A stretch of 64,000 nucleotides of DNA from Azolla caroliniana (Eukaryota > Polypodiophyta), in the NCBI GenBank assembly GCA_043228905.1, contig JBHGNT010000005.1, forward strand, positions 1,612,001 to 1,676,000, given 5' to 3'. Made by a program: the position numbers and the translations under genes. The notes beneath the pieces are model-generated. The model ran no database searches. It was not told the origin of the DNA and saw only the letters and a list, made by a program, of their open reading frames with translations. Position 1 is the stretch's first letter; each line of letters begins with the position of its first letter. Of the stretch, positions 23,501-33,851 are shown piece by piece.

Positions 23501-24401
23501 AAAAATAAAAACTAATGGAGGTGCTAGGTTGCTTAAAAATTTGCCTATAATCTGTCTTTAGTTGTTATGTGTACTCTATGTCCCAGGTAGAGTCCTTACT
23601 CTCTACATTCTATACCTGATTTACACTCCACATCATTCCCAGAGAAGGACTTATTGTGTTAATTAATTGCTTTATGCAATATCACAATCTAAATTATGTC
23701 TTTTCATTACACTTTCTCACAAGGGGGTGCCACATTGCACGTTTTCAAACTAGGTCTTAGACCAATGTTCATAAAAATATCTAGTTGCTTATGACAAGCG
23801 ACACAATGTTATGTAGAAACTGAAAAGTGATGCAATGTCGGCCTCTCATTCTCAATCTGTAAGTGCTTTTGAAGTCCGTTTAAAAGTCAATGTTCATTTG
23901 AAATATCTACTACCTACATGGAATACAAAGTACCTGAATACTATGTCGAACACAAGTGTCTCGCAGCACCTCTTGTTTGCAAATGGAGTGAGTGTGTACA
24001 AGAATATTTTCACATCTTGCAAGAAGGGATTCAATCTATTACAACTTAACAATGTAAGGGCTATCTCAATGTAAGGAGAATATTTTGACATCTTGCAAGA
24101 AGGGATTCAATCTATTACAACTTAACAATTCGTGCTAAATAGGTAGATTAGATACATTAGAGTAGATTGGAAAAAATACATGGACTTAGCCCAAAGTACC
24201 CAATACTTTGGATCCCAATGATCCTAGTCACTCACAATCAATAGTGATTAAGCACTAAAACAGCCTCATGGGCATCATTACGCAAAGCAAATTTCAATCG
24301 GACGGCCAGGGCCAGCCATTCACCCATTTGAAGGCGAGGAACGAACGAATGACCGCTTGGAAATTAGTAGAATAGATTCTTGAAATTATTAGATTTACAA
24401 A
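20562..24401. other. intergenic DNA, no gene recognised
   Basis: AT-rich. The first 450 bp are rich in variants of GGTTTAAA/TTTAAACC, giving low complexity with many small palindromes. The rest carries no recognisable coding sequence, RNA gene or complete repeat apart from a duplication at 24.0 kb. Confidence 0.65.
24002..24129. repeat. 52-bp direct duplication
   Basis: Copies at 24,002-24,053 and 24,078-24,129 differ at a single base and lie 76 bp apart, start to start. A recent local duplication in non-coding DNA. Confidence 0.9.
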
Positions 24402-24728
24402 GGGAGCTATTGCACTTCAGTTACACAAAGTGTCATTAAAACACTACAGAATATGTGTGTCATCCAGAACACAAGACTCCTTTTTGGACAAAACAAAATC
24501 ATTCTGATCTTAAGCTGACCTCTTGAAAAAGGACTCATTCCAAGGTAAAATTGATTAACCATCCTACTAAACACCACCACTAGCACAGCTCCATAATCCA
24601 ATTTCACCAAATCCCAAACATAAATACCTAAAACCCTAAAGCTAAGCTTACCCAGCATAATTATCCAAGGTTGTACACTCATGGCCTTGGAAGGAAGCAT
24701 GAAGAAGATGAGGTCATAGGTGCTGCCT
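24402..24728. other. 3' flank of the O-fucosyltransferase-like gene
   Basis: About 330 bp downstream of the stop codon of the minus-strand gene, presumably holding its 3' untranslated region and polyadenylation signals. I cannot fix the cleavage site. Confidence 0.4.
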
Positions 24729-26585
24729 TTAGCAGGTGTTGATACCATCCTTACAATCGGCCGTCAAGAAGCCAAAGGTCTCGATAGTCTTCTTCGCCTT
24801 CAGCGCAACCTCGGTGTCTACCTCGCTTCTCATGTAGCCATCAAACTCCACAGGGTTTCCTCCGGTGAGTTCCATTGTCTCATTGTACCAAAGGCTATCC
24901 TTGGCCCACAATTCGCTGAAATCGTCGATGGTATGGGCACCTCGGTAGACATCCTTGAAAGCTCCGAAATAGTTGGGGTCTCGCTCGTTGGTCGCAATGT
25001 ATACGATCCTCCATGTGTCGATTTGATCCCTCACCTTCTCTATCAAGGATTCCACGGAGGTGTCCGCGTCCAGATTCGGCCACAGCTCCTTGTTGCTCGC
25101 CTTCTCGCCTCTCACCACATGCACCACATCGAAATCCCACTCCAACTTCCCACATATGGCATTCACAATGTCCATGATCCTCTTCGATTTCCAAAGCAGG
25201 TGCCACGGCCTCTGTATCACCGTTTCCGTCTCGCCCTCGCACACGCGGTACCAGTAATTGTCGGGCTCGGGCGCCTCAAACTTCCTCATGATGATGGTGC
25301 TCTCGTCCTTCTCGAGCTCCATCGGGGTCACCTTCGTGTCGGTCACCTCTCTGAAGGAGGCCTGGTTGTCAGGGTGAGCTTGGTTCCACTGGGTCCATTC
25401 TTCGAGGAACTGGGACTGGGGCACGACAGAAGCCGAGTCTTTGAGGTGGGCGTAGTCGAAGTAGAATCGGAAGTCCTTCCCATCTTCGTCGGAGTGGCCG
25501 GGATTGTGGGACGCGGAGAGGCAGAGGTTGAGGTCCATAACTAGGGTTCTTTTCAAGTATTGTGCTTCTCCCAGTGCACAAAGGAAGCTCCACGTGTAAT
25601 GGTTCATCTTCTTGCAGTGGTCTCCACCCCTTCCATAGAAGAGGTACTTGGACTGAGGGAAGGAGCGGACCTCGGCCGGCTGCACCACGGTGGGCACGGA
25701 ATCTTCGATCACCTCCACCTCCTCCATGACCGTCAGGTTCTTCTCCTCGGCGGCGGGGAAGGCCAGCTCGTTCATGGTCGCCACATTCCCCTCCATGTCA
25801 TGCTTGTGGAGATGCTTCCTGGATTTGGAAGCTCTGCCTCTGGTGGGTTTGAAGGATTTGGCATTCTTGCCGGAGTGCCATCCGTGGGCGGTAACGACGG
25901 CATAGTTGCAGGACTCATCGATGGAGAGGGAGAACCTCCGGTAGTCCCTGTACTTCCTCCATGACTTCTCCTGCTTGGGCCGGAACTTCCACGCGACATC
26001 GCATTCAGTCTCATCGTCTGGCCTGCCCCCGACAGGGGCCTGGTAGGAGAAGAAATCCAGATCTGGGAAGAGCTGGAGGTTGTAGCTGATGATGGCGACA
26101 AGTACGCCCGGATCGGAGCAATTGATGGCACTTCCGGTCCGGCCATCGCAAGTGGCAGTGTCCGCGTTATGGATCTCCTGTTGTTGTTGTTCCGATGAGA
26201 CTACAACCTCCTCCTCCTCTGTATTAGTGCTGGTAGTGCTGCTCTTCCCTTCATCCTGTTGTGTGAGGACCAGGGTATTGAGAGTGATGGCCGGGCCCTC
26301 GACCTCGGAGGCGGTCTCATTCTCGGCCGCGGAGAGGCTGAAGTCCTCGCCCGTCCGGAGCACCGAGTCATCGGTCCGGAAGGTCGCGTTCTGGACCGCG
26401 CTTAGCACCTGATCCAGCGCCTTCTCGGGCTCCGCCGCCCACGGGTCGGGAGGCTGGTAGCGGAGCGACACGACCGTGAGGATGAGCACCCCGAGGATGA
26501 AGCACGCGAATGCCGCATTGCTCAGGCCCTTCACAAGCTGCTGGATCAGGCTCTGATCTGAGGCATTGCCATGGGACTTCTTCAT
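24729..26585 (-). CDS. O-fucosyltransferase-like type II membrane protein
   Basis: Intact, intronless, 618 codons. A short basic cytosolic N-terminus (MKKSHGNASDQ) is followed by a membrane anchor at about residues 22-42 (AAFACFILGVLILTVVSL), and then a long low-complexity lumenal stem with potential N-glycosylation sites (NAT, NET, NCS, NLT). The C-terminal ~290 residues form the conserved domain: YFGRGGDHCKKMNHYTWSFL is nearly as in the plant family, then LVMDLNLCLSASHNP, YWYRVCEGET, RPWHLLWKSKR, VVRGEKA, LYIATNE-like IVYIATNERDPNYF, and ending VDTEV...CKDGINTC. From memory this is the family of Arabidopsis At2g04280/At4g12700, related to GDP-fucose O-fucosyltransferases, probably Golgi-resident. 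The acceptor substrate is unknown. Length and the absence of breaks suggest a functional gene. It is the only clearly intact host gene in the window. Confidence 0.93.
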   Translation of the reverse strand: MKKSHGNASDQSLIQQLVKGLSNAAFACFILGVLILTVVSLRYQPPDPWAAEPEKALDQVLSAVQNATFRTDDSVLRTGEDFSLSAAENETASEVEGPAITLNTLVLTQQDEGKSSTTSTNTEEEEVVVSSEQQQQEIHNADTATCDGRTGSAINCSDPGVLVAIISYNLQLFPDLDFFSYQAPVGGRPDDETECDVAWKFRPKQEKSWRKYRDYRRFSLSIDESCNYAVVTAHGWHSGKNAKSFKPTRGRASKSRKHLHKHDMEGNVATMNELAFPAAEEKNLTVMEEVEVIEDSVPTVVQPAEVRSFPQSKYLFYGRGGDHCKKMNHYTWSFLCALGEAQYLKRTLVMDLNLCLSASHNPGHSDEDGKDFRFYFDYAHLKDSASVVPQSQFLEEWTQWNQAHPDNQASFREVTDTKVTPMELEKDESTIIMRKFEAPEPDNYWYRVCEGETETVIQRPWHLLWKSKRIMDIVNAICGKLEWDFDVVHVVRGEKASNKELWPNLDADTSVESLIEKVRDQIDTWRIVYIATNERDPNYFGAFKDVYRGAHTIDDFSELWAKDSLWYNETMELTGGNPVEFDGYMRSEVDTEVALKAKKTIETFGFLTADCKDGINTC

Positions 26586-26800
26586 TTAGGGGGGGGAGAG
26601 GGACCCTGAAGAATCAATGAATGAATCTATCTATGGGTCAAGAACCTTGAGAGTGTGAGTGAGTGAGTTGAGAGTAGAGTGAGTGTGCTTATGTTTAGGA
26701 TTAAGTGTGACTGACTTACCTATATAAACTAACTAGGCTAATATAACTAAGCAGCTTGCTTTACTTGGTTGCTAACTATCTATTTAACTCAGATCTCAAT
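26586..26800 (-). promoter_or_regulatory. promoter region of the O-fucosyltransferase-like gene
   Basis: Reading leftwards toward the ATG at 26,585, a TATA-type element (TTTATATAGG on the minus strand, plus 26,719-26,728) lies about 140 bp upstream. A GA/GT-rich leader follows. Assignment is from position; the transcription start is not determined. Confidence 0.5.
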
Positions 26801-29633
26801 GCCTTCTCAACAGCTGTGTCTTGCTCATTTGGTGTGAAAAGGAGATCACAAGGAGCTTGTTTCTTGTTTCCTTCCTTGTAAAGCAAGAAAGAAGGAAAGG
26901 CAACCACAAGAAAAACTAGGAGTGGGGGCCACACACAAGTAAACCCTAAAACCCATTGGCACAAAAATCACCAATCAAGCATTCAATGCCTTGTCATCCA
27001 TCCATTCAAATCATTCATTCATGCCACCTGCCCATCCATTTTCACCAAACCCCCATGGCTTCTTGTTGGTATACACAACACTTCCCAAACTTCAGCTGCC
27101 CAAACCCTCACATCTCGAAGTGTCAACGTTTTGTTCTTCGTGTTTACCTTGTCTGCCTCCCCACCAGATGGATTATATGTGAACAATATCTAAATGCAAG
27201 GAACCCCCTCCCCTCTAAGGCAAAAGAAGACAAGAACAAACAACCTATTATTTGAGGAACTCAACCCCTGCACTAGATAATTTTGCTTACTTTGCTTACC
27301 CCCGGCTTCTAAACATAGAGATGTGGAGGGAATCATTCATTATAAGGTTTCTTCCTCCAATACAAACTTTCCTATAGACATCTCGAATGAAGAAACCAAA
27401 CTCTTGGCTATGCAAAACAAAACACGTTTAATATAGTAAGAACATAGGGATGTAAAGGAGTATACGTCCAAAATGTCGAATGTGAGGCAAAAGGTGGATT
27501 TGGACAAGCAAACATCCGTCAACTAGTCAACAAAACGGTTAATAAAAAAGTTTAAGCCAGTGATGAAACACCTATTTGTAATACCATGAGTGTTTCCATG
27601 AAGGACTTGTAGTCCAACCCATCACAGAGGATGCTAAAACTAGCAACATGACATGGATAGGGAAACTAGAAGGTAAAATCGAAGAGAGTGACCATGTCTA
27701 ATGATCTCTTCAATCAAAAAGACCACATAGGAGTAGGACCTATGAGTTTGGAAGAAGAATCAAAAGATAGAACAAACACAATCAAAACTCTAACATGTTT
27801 CATGACTAAGATGAGGGTCATGGTGGAAGATCTTGCCCAAAACAAAATAGTTTTGATCTCCATAGGGACAAATGGTCATGCAATAGATTGAGGCCTCAAA
27901 AATGGTGACAGTAAGTGCAATCCGTACCCATTGACTATAGTAAACAAGGAGAATGGTTGAGACGTAAATGCATTAGTTGACTTATTAGGGTTAAAGTTGG
28001 AAGCCCTCCTTTAAGAAATAAGATTGATCCTCAAGAAGCCATTAAATTGTATATGTATTGCTTGCTTCAAAGCACTTGGGCATATAATGTCATTGTATCA
28101 TCCTTCAGTTGTACCTTTTCTTTGGGTCTTTGCTTAATATATTATTATCTTCCTCCATTATACATTAGCATTTTTCTTTGTTTTATGCATTGCTCTATTT
28201 TCCGTACAATAGTTAACATAGCATTAATGATTTTATCATGGGATCCACTAAATGACATACATATTGACACAATGATACACCATGAACCTTTGTATATGCT
28301 ATGATTTTCAAAGCACTCAAGCATATAATATCGTTGTATCATCTTTCTCTTTGTTACTGTGATTGGGTCACTTCTTAAAATAATATTTGTTACTCCATTA
28401 TACCTCAATGTTTTTCATTGTTTTATGCAAGAATCTATTTCCATACAATAGTTAACATGGTATCAATTTTATCATGGGATATACTTACTTATACATTAAA
28501 GTTTATTACAAGTACACAAAATACATACTTAACACAATGATAGAACATGAATATTTGTATATATTATGATTAAGAATCAAATTACAAATACCATGATTTG
28601 CTCATGCTTAAATACTATTACAAAAGTTAAGATTTTGGAGCACATATATCCACGACTAATTCTAACTCCTTCCTTTCTCTATGTATCATACTCTATGTCA
28701 TTTTGATAAACAAGTAGCCACCCTATAGTCAATTCACATTCCTACAATATACAAATTAATAGTGCATTCGCTCTGCAAGAGGATCTCACTAATCCTACAA
28801 ATGTCACCTTAGCAAACCCATAGGTCTTGGTCTCCTCCATACTAACATAGATACAGTTGATGATTACCTGCATGAACCACGTGGTAAATACATGCAACAA
28901 CTAAGGTCTTGGATAGCAAAGCAAACCGTGCAAGAATTATACTAGAAAGAAATGTGTCCATAGATCATGGTCTATTGACAATCCAAAATTCTTGAACAAT
29001 TGAGATTGAGTCCATCATCACCAATTTTCTGTTCGAGGCGAAATTGAACTACAAAACCATGACTAAACAATTGTTTGATTTGAATTGTTTGGTTTTATCT
29101 TGGAAATCGTCAAATAAATTGATTTGGAAATTCCAAGTTATAACAAGTGAGGTGTTATGTACACATAACGTAGGTGAGGGTAGGTCACCAATATTTATAT
29201 AAGTGAACAGTATGTCCACTAATCTTAGAAAGGAACTAATGTGATTGGATAGAAGGACTAATGCACTATCATGATCTTGACAACCAATGAATGGAAAGTC
29301 TTTTTAGAAAGGCACATCTATTCAACGGGCCTAGGAAGAGGTATAAATATGAAGCTTAGCTACCCTCATAAGGACATTACGTCGGAAGACTGCTGCCTTA
29401 GACACCGGTGGTGTGGGCAAGGCTTTTATCACAAAGATCGTGTTAATCTCTTCCAAGGTATTAGTCATCCTAATATCTAGTTGTATGGGACGTTGGTGGT
29501 AGGTTGGCTATGTCAAGTGATCATAGCTCGGGGGTGGTTGAGTGGAACGGGTTCTTCTATCCAATCTATTTACCTTGTTTTAACTTTATTTGGTCTATTG
29601 ATTAGTAATAGACTCTTAACAGGAGGATGGTAA
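26801..29633. other. intergenic DNA, no gene recognised
   Basis: AT-rich. Contains a diverged tandem duplication at 28.06-28.58 kb. Short frames, such as the one at 27,688-27,891, show no motif. Confidence 0.6.
28063..28580. repeat. diverged tandem duplication, unit about 240-270 bp
   Basis: The segment starting TTCAAAGCACT at 28,067 recurs from 28,308 with the same order of landmarks (TTGTATCATC, TCCATTATAC, ACAATAGTTAACAT, ATGATAGAACATGAA-like). The copies carry many substitutions and small indels, so the duplication is old. No coding content. Confidence 0.75.
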
Positions 29634-30180
29634 CAAATGATGGATCAAATTGGATCGTAGATCTAGATCCACAAAAGGTGTATATTTTATGGAGGTTTTG
29701 GATTATGGAAAGGAGGATCGTGAAAAACTTTATTGGAATTGGCGTTTCAAGATTAGATAAAGCATGTGCGTTTTTTTAAGTATTCCATGAGTATTAGCTG
29801 GAAACTATTATGTGTTAGGTCAAGTAAGGAACTAATGCAAATGTTTTTAAGAGAAAGAAAGGAATCTCTCCACAACAAATTAAGCGATTTTGGAAATGAT
29901 TGTGAGGCATAAAATTTATTGGGAAAATTGCATCTTTTAGTAGGGCTATACCAATTAATCAGTGAGAAAAGGAGTGAATGCACATAATATGTGTCATTTT
30001 TGTATGCATAGAAAGGAGACCGCTAAGCATTGTTTGTGGAGTTGCGTTTTGGTGATGGAAACATGGAAAAAAATCATAAAACTATTAACACTAGTATATC
30101 CTTGAGTGCTATATATTTGGGGGTTGGAATTATGGGCGGTTGTACAAGGTCAAGCAATGTTGTATGAACATGTAGATATT
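29634..30180 (+). pseudogene. LINE (non-LTR retrotransposon) reverse-transcriptase C-terminal remnant
   Basis: At 29,974-30,090 the plus strand reads HNMCHFCMHRKETAKHCLWS followed by CVLVMETWKK. This is the zinc-binding C-terminal motif of plant L1-type reverse transcriptases (C-x2-C, E-T-x2-H-x4-C). Upstream, 29,634-29,760 reads NWIVDLDPQKVYILWRFW, compatible with the preceding region. Stops and frameshifts are frequent. No endonuclease or full RT domain remains in frame, so this is an old 5'-truncated LINE. Confidence 0.75.
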
Positions 30181-31059
30181 GTAGATGCTCTTTCTCAAAG
30201 ACATGGTCTGATGCAAAAATCAAACATACCCTTTATTCTTGAATCTACAAATAATGATTCATAAAACTGAAAAATGGCAATTAGTATGTTGACAAATAGC
30301 AACAGTCTTACCACCATGATATATATTTCTCTTGGACTGCAGGAATTTGGTTATATGTTGAGTATGGATAGAGCGAACCGCTTTAGTATTTGCGGAATCA
30401 CATTCAGCCAATGTTGGTTGCAACATGAAAGGTTTTAGAGGCCATAACAAGGGCCAATTGAAGATGGGTTTCAGACACTTCGTACTACAGATATGGTCTC
30501 ATGGAATCCTAGCTTGTTGTAGCAAAGGTGGTGTTGGCAAAGTCTGAGTCTTGCCAAATGCCATCGTTGATAGTTAGTCCTTTTTTTGATGATATATATT
30601 ATGGAGTGGAAACTATTATGTACAATTTGTACATTGCCTTTAGCATTGTTAATTTTAATACCAATGGTGCATATTTATTATCGAAAAAAAATGGCAATTA
30701 GTAAGTAGTAGTACAATTGAAATGTGTTTGCAGGTATTCCAAAATGTGACAAAAGGCCTCCTTAGACAATTATTGGAATTTGAATAGAGATTGTGCATAA
30801 TCTAGGAGAGGTTCTTTGAATAACATGGAGGTGACACTCAACCAGAGAATTACAATGTTTGAAGTTTCACGCTATACGGGACAACGGTTTGTTGATAAGG
30901 TAGAGTAGTTTTATCCTACACCAAAATCTATATTTAACTTGATCACGAGAATGTAACCATGGTCTAAAAAACATGGGTAATTAACCATATGTTGCAACGC
31001 CAGGTACATGATCTATATGATGGTCTATATTACGTTTAAGAGGTAGCTCATGTGGTAGT
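30181..31059. other. intergenic DNA, no gene recognised
   Basis: AT-rich DNA between two retroelement remnants. It could include the LINE 3' tail, but no clear poly-A end or target duplication was found. Confidence 0.5.
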
Positions 31060-31530
31060 TCACTCGGAAAAACATGATAAATGACCTGATACACTATCGA
31101 TATTATAAACGTGAATGTTCAGATCAAGTACACAATAAAATAAAGAAGAACAAGAAAACTCAAATATTGATGGAGAGGAAACAATCGAAAGAGTTTGTTT
31201 TTCAATACATAGAATAAAATGAGTACAATCATTCAGTACAAAGGCAATTGAATGGTGAACCCAATCAATAGATAAAGGAGAGTTTTTATTAAAAAACCAG
31301 GGATAACCCACTATTACATCAGTGGTACAAAGATTCATTACATAGAAATCTATTTCTTCTACTTAAGTATCAATAGAATTTCCTAATGAATGAATCGCCT
31401 CGTTGATGTATTGTTTTCTTGCATCAACCAAGTGTACCTTATAGGTGTGATCACTTATGGTGGGTTGGATTCCCCATATCTGAACCAAACGATCATTCAC
31501 AAAGTTATGTGAGCTTCTTGAATCAAATCA
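31060..31530 (-). pseudogene. Ty3/gypsy aspartic protease remnant
   Basis: The minus strand reads FDSRSSHNFVNDRLV, the protease active-site segment of plant gypsy elements with the glycine of D-S-G changed to R. After a TAA it reads FYVMNLCTTDVIVGYPWFF followed by IDW, the conserved ILG-x-PW-like end of the protease. No reverse transcriptase follows. It differs from the protease of the gypsy nest at 32-64 kb (DHG active site), so it is a separate, older family. Confidence 0.75.
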
Positions 31531-31915
31531 GAATTGTACAGGAGATAAATTTATATACTCGTTTGCACGTAGTAAATCATTGGGGTCCTAAATACATGAT
31601 AAGATCGAAACCGGCCACAACCGGTTCTAGACTCACGTATGAGAGGTGCAAAGATTTAAACCAACAAAAAAACTGTTACTCCTGGGTTGAACTTGCCTCT
31701 AACACAAGGTGTCCCTTCGGAACACTTCACCAAAGGGTGGTTACGATAAGGGATTCGACACTAACAACCATAAGTGGTTATCTTCCGGTTCAGTATCCAG
31801 ATTAACAACACACATCAATTACACACATAAGATCCATACATTGAGCGCAAAACGGAATAGGAACATAAAGATCCACAAGATACAAGAACAAAACTTTCTT
31901 ATATTAATATTCCGT
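31531..31915. other. unassigned DNA left of the gypsy nest
   Basis: About 385 bp with no recognisable gene, possibly more of the older gypsy remnant. It ends where the LTR of element Z starts. Confidence 0.5.
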
Positions 31916-32548
31916 TGTCGTGAAGAAAACCGGGCATAGGCGGAATCAGAGAAAAAGGCGCATGAACCGGCTCTTACACGGATGGGCGCATGAATTGATA
32001 TTTTGATATTTTGTACATGATTCATAAATGGATTAGCTGATGTAAATACTAAGTAGTACACATTTATTGAGGGATTGTGCGTATCAGTGTCGGAAGGGAC
32101 AGGGAATAAAGCGGTTTGACTAGGGAAAAGAGGCACCCTCCCTTTTGGGGAACTATCTAAGCAGAGGAGAGAAGGAGGAAAGGGTATCGCGCGTTGGCGA
32201 GGACAAAGTGCTACTGCAGAACCGAGTGCCGAGCTCTCTCTCTCCTCTGATCGTCGTTCTCTTGCGGGTGTTGGGAGTTCGTTGCCTCTGCTTCGTGGAC
32301 AACCCGTGTGCTTCCAACAGAGTCTCTCTCCTTCTCCTTTCCCCTTTTGTTTCTTCGAGTCGTGTGACTGTCGTTGGTGTGCGTGAGTAGGATCCCGTGT
32401 CGGGTCCATTACCGGGTTGCCGGTTGTAAGCTATTGACTGTAGTAATCAGACTCATGTTTTCCTTGCTCTTAATCTCTCTCTCTCTCCTTGGTCCGAGAC
32501 CCCCGTGGTCCCGCCTCTTTCTACACGCACGCGCGTAACAACGCGACA
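31916..32548 (+). repeat. 5' LTR of gypsy element Z
   Basis: Starts TGTCGTGAAGAAAACC and ends AACGCGACA (633 bp), followed after 4 bp by the primer-binding site. Contains the U5 box GACCCCCGTGGTCCCGCC at 32,498-32,515 that is shared by all gypsy LTRs here. Its sequence type is the same as the 3' LTR of element C. Confidence 0.85.
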
Positions 32549-32552
32549 TCTT

Positions 32553-32568
32553 TGGTGAACCCGATGTG
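32553..32568 (+). other. primer-binding site of element Z (tRNA-Trp type)
   Basis: Reads TGGTGAACCCGATGTG, one transition away from the TGGTGAACCCGACGTG of elements A, B and D. That sequence fits the 3' end of plant cytosolic tRNA-Trp as I remember it. Confidence 0.75.
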
Positions 32569-32585
32569 AAAGGCGGCAAGGGAGG

Positions 32586-32972
32586 ATGGGGTTAGAAGAC
32601 GACGACCTCGTAGTGATGGTGGCCGAAGTGGTGTGGGAGTCGGCACGAGTGGTGATGAGGCGAGAAGCAGCGCAACAAGCGGTTGAGTGAGTGGTCAAAA
32701 GAGTCGGCCGTTTCAACGGGGACAAAGTTCCATCTTACTTGGAAGCCTACAACGCGGAAATGGAGGAACGTGGCATAGACGAGGCGTTGAGGCTGGAGTT
32801 CTTCTGTCGGGTCGTAGCTGTCCGGATGCATGCGGAAGTAAAGGAGCTTCGTGAGGCTCATAGTTTGTGGGAGGCCTTCGAAGAGGCGCTCCTGAAGGCA
32901 TACGGAGGGCAGCCGAAAGGCCGGGGAAGGCGTGACTTTGACCAATGGATATCGTCGGCGAAGACCCACCGG
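32586..32972 (+). pseudogene. gag fragment of gypsy element Z
   Basis: A frame from ATG 32,586 encodes the N-terminal capsid-like part of Gag. VGRFNGDKVPSYLEAYNAEM aligns with the Gag start of elements A and B (IGRFDGKDATKYLASYGAEM), as does MHAEVKELREAHSLWEAFEE. A TGA interrupts it just upstream of the VGRF motif. It is cut off at 32,972 by the 3' LTR of element C, inserted in the opposite orientation. The rest of Z is not found in the window. Confidence 0.8.
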
Positions 32973-32990
32973 TGTCGCGTTGTTACGCGC

Positions 32991-33780
32991 TGTCGAGATA
33001 TTACGCAAGTGCGTGTGAAAACGAGGCGGGACCGCGGGGGTCTCGAACCAAAGAGCAAGCGAGGGAGGAGAAAGAGAGAGAACCGGCTACGCAGGACCGG
33101 GGATACACAGGGACACGGCCCTGTAGCACGGAGAACGCGAACAGACACCGACACAGACAGATGCGAATGACTAAATATGTGTATTAACAAAAATGGCTAA
33201 CACGACTACAACCCTCGATGGGGCACAGGTTGGTTACAACCGAACAGGCCGGCGAACAGATGCCGATGCCTGTTCGCTTCGACGCACAAACGGGGTAGCA
33301 GGTCGGAGGTGCTGCCGGAAGCACTCGGGCGTTCCTCGAAACAGCGCGAGCCTCCTCGGAACCCTGCACAGAAAGCTATGGAGCTCGAGAAGGAAGGAAA
33401 CACAGAGAGAGAGAGAGCGTCCAGAAACGGTCCGACAGCACTTCGTCCTCTTTGCGCGAGATCCCCGCAACAACTCTTTCCTGCTCCTTATATAGGCCGT
33501 TGAGCAGGCCGTCGCGTCAGCTTTATTCCCTGTCCCTTTTTGACAGGGATCCGCTCCGTTTTTCACGCATCCGCGTAGTTACGCCGCCGACTCGTACAGT
33601 TCGCGCGCGCGACCGAAAAGACTGTTCGCGCGGTCGCTGTCTCTACTTGAGTTAGGGCCCGTTCCTGCCGATTATCCTCCTAATTCGCTTCTATGTACAA
33701 CTTGGAGCGTGCGCGCGTGAAGAACCGGTTCCCACGCCTTGGTGCGCCGGTTCCGCCTATGGACGGTTTTCTTCACGACA
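32991..33780 (-). repeat. 3' LTR of element A
   Basis: 790 bp, TGTCG...CGACA at the ends. On the minus strand it has a TATATAAG promoter element (plus about 33,489-33,496) and the conserved U5 box near the 32,991 end. Confidence 0.93.
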
Positions 33781-33817
33781 TCCGCCCCCACCTAACCGCG
33801 CATCCTCCGGTATGCGC
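33781..33817 (-). other. polypurine tract and upstream hairpin of element A
   Basis: On the minus strand the purine run GGTGGGGGCGGA (33,781-33,792) abuts the 3' LTR. Five bases upstream lies a 6-bp perfect stem with an 8-nt loop (33,798-33,817; arms GCGCAT and ATGCGC). The same arrangement is present in elements B, C and D'. Confidence 0.85.
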
Positions 33818-33851
33818 CAAGAGAGTTGGGACGGAGAAAACCGGCCCGTCT

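Noticed and set aside
24720-25544. 274-codon open frame antisense to the O-fucosyltransferase-like gene
   Set aside because: GC-rich shadow of the conserved minus-strand gene; no motif of its own.
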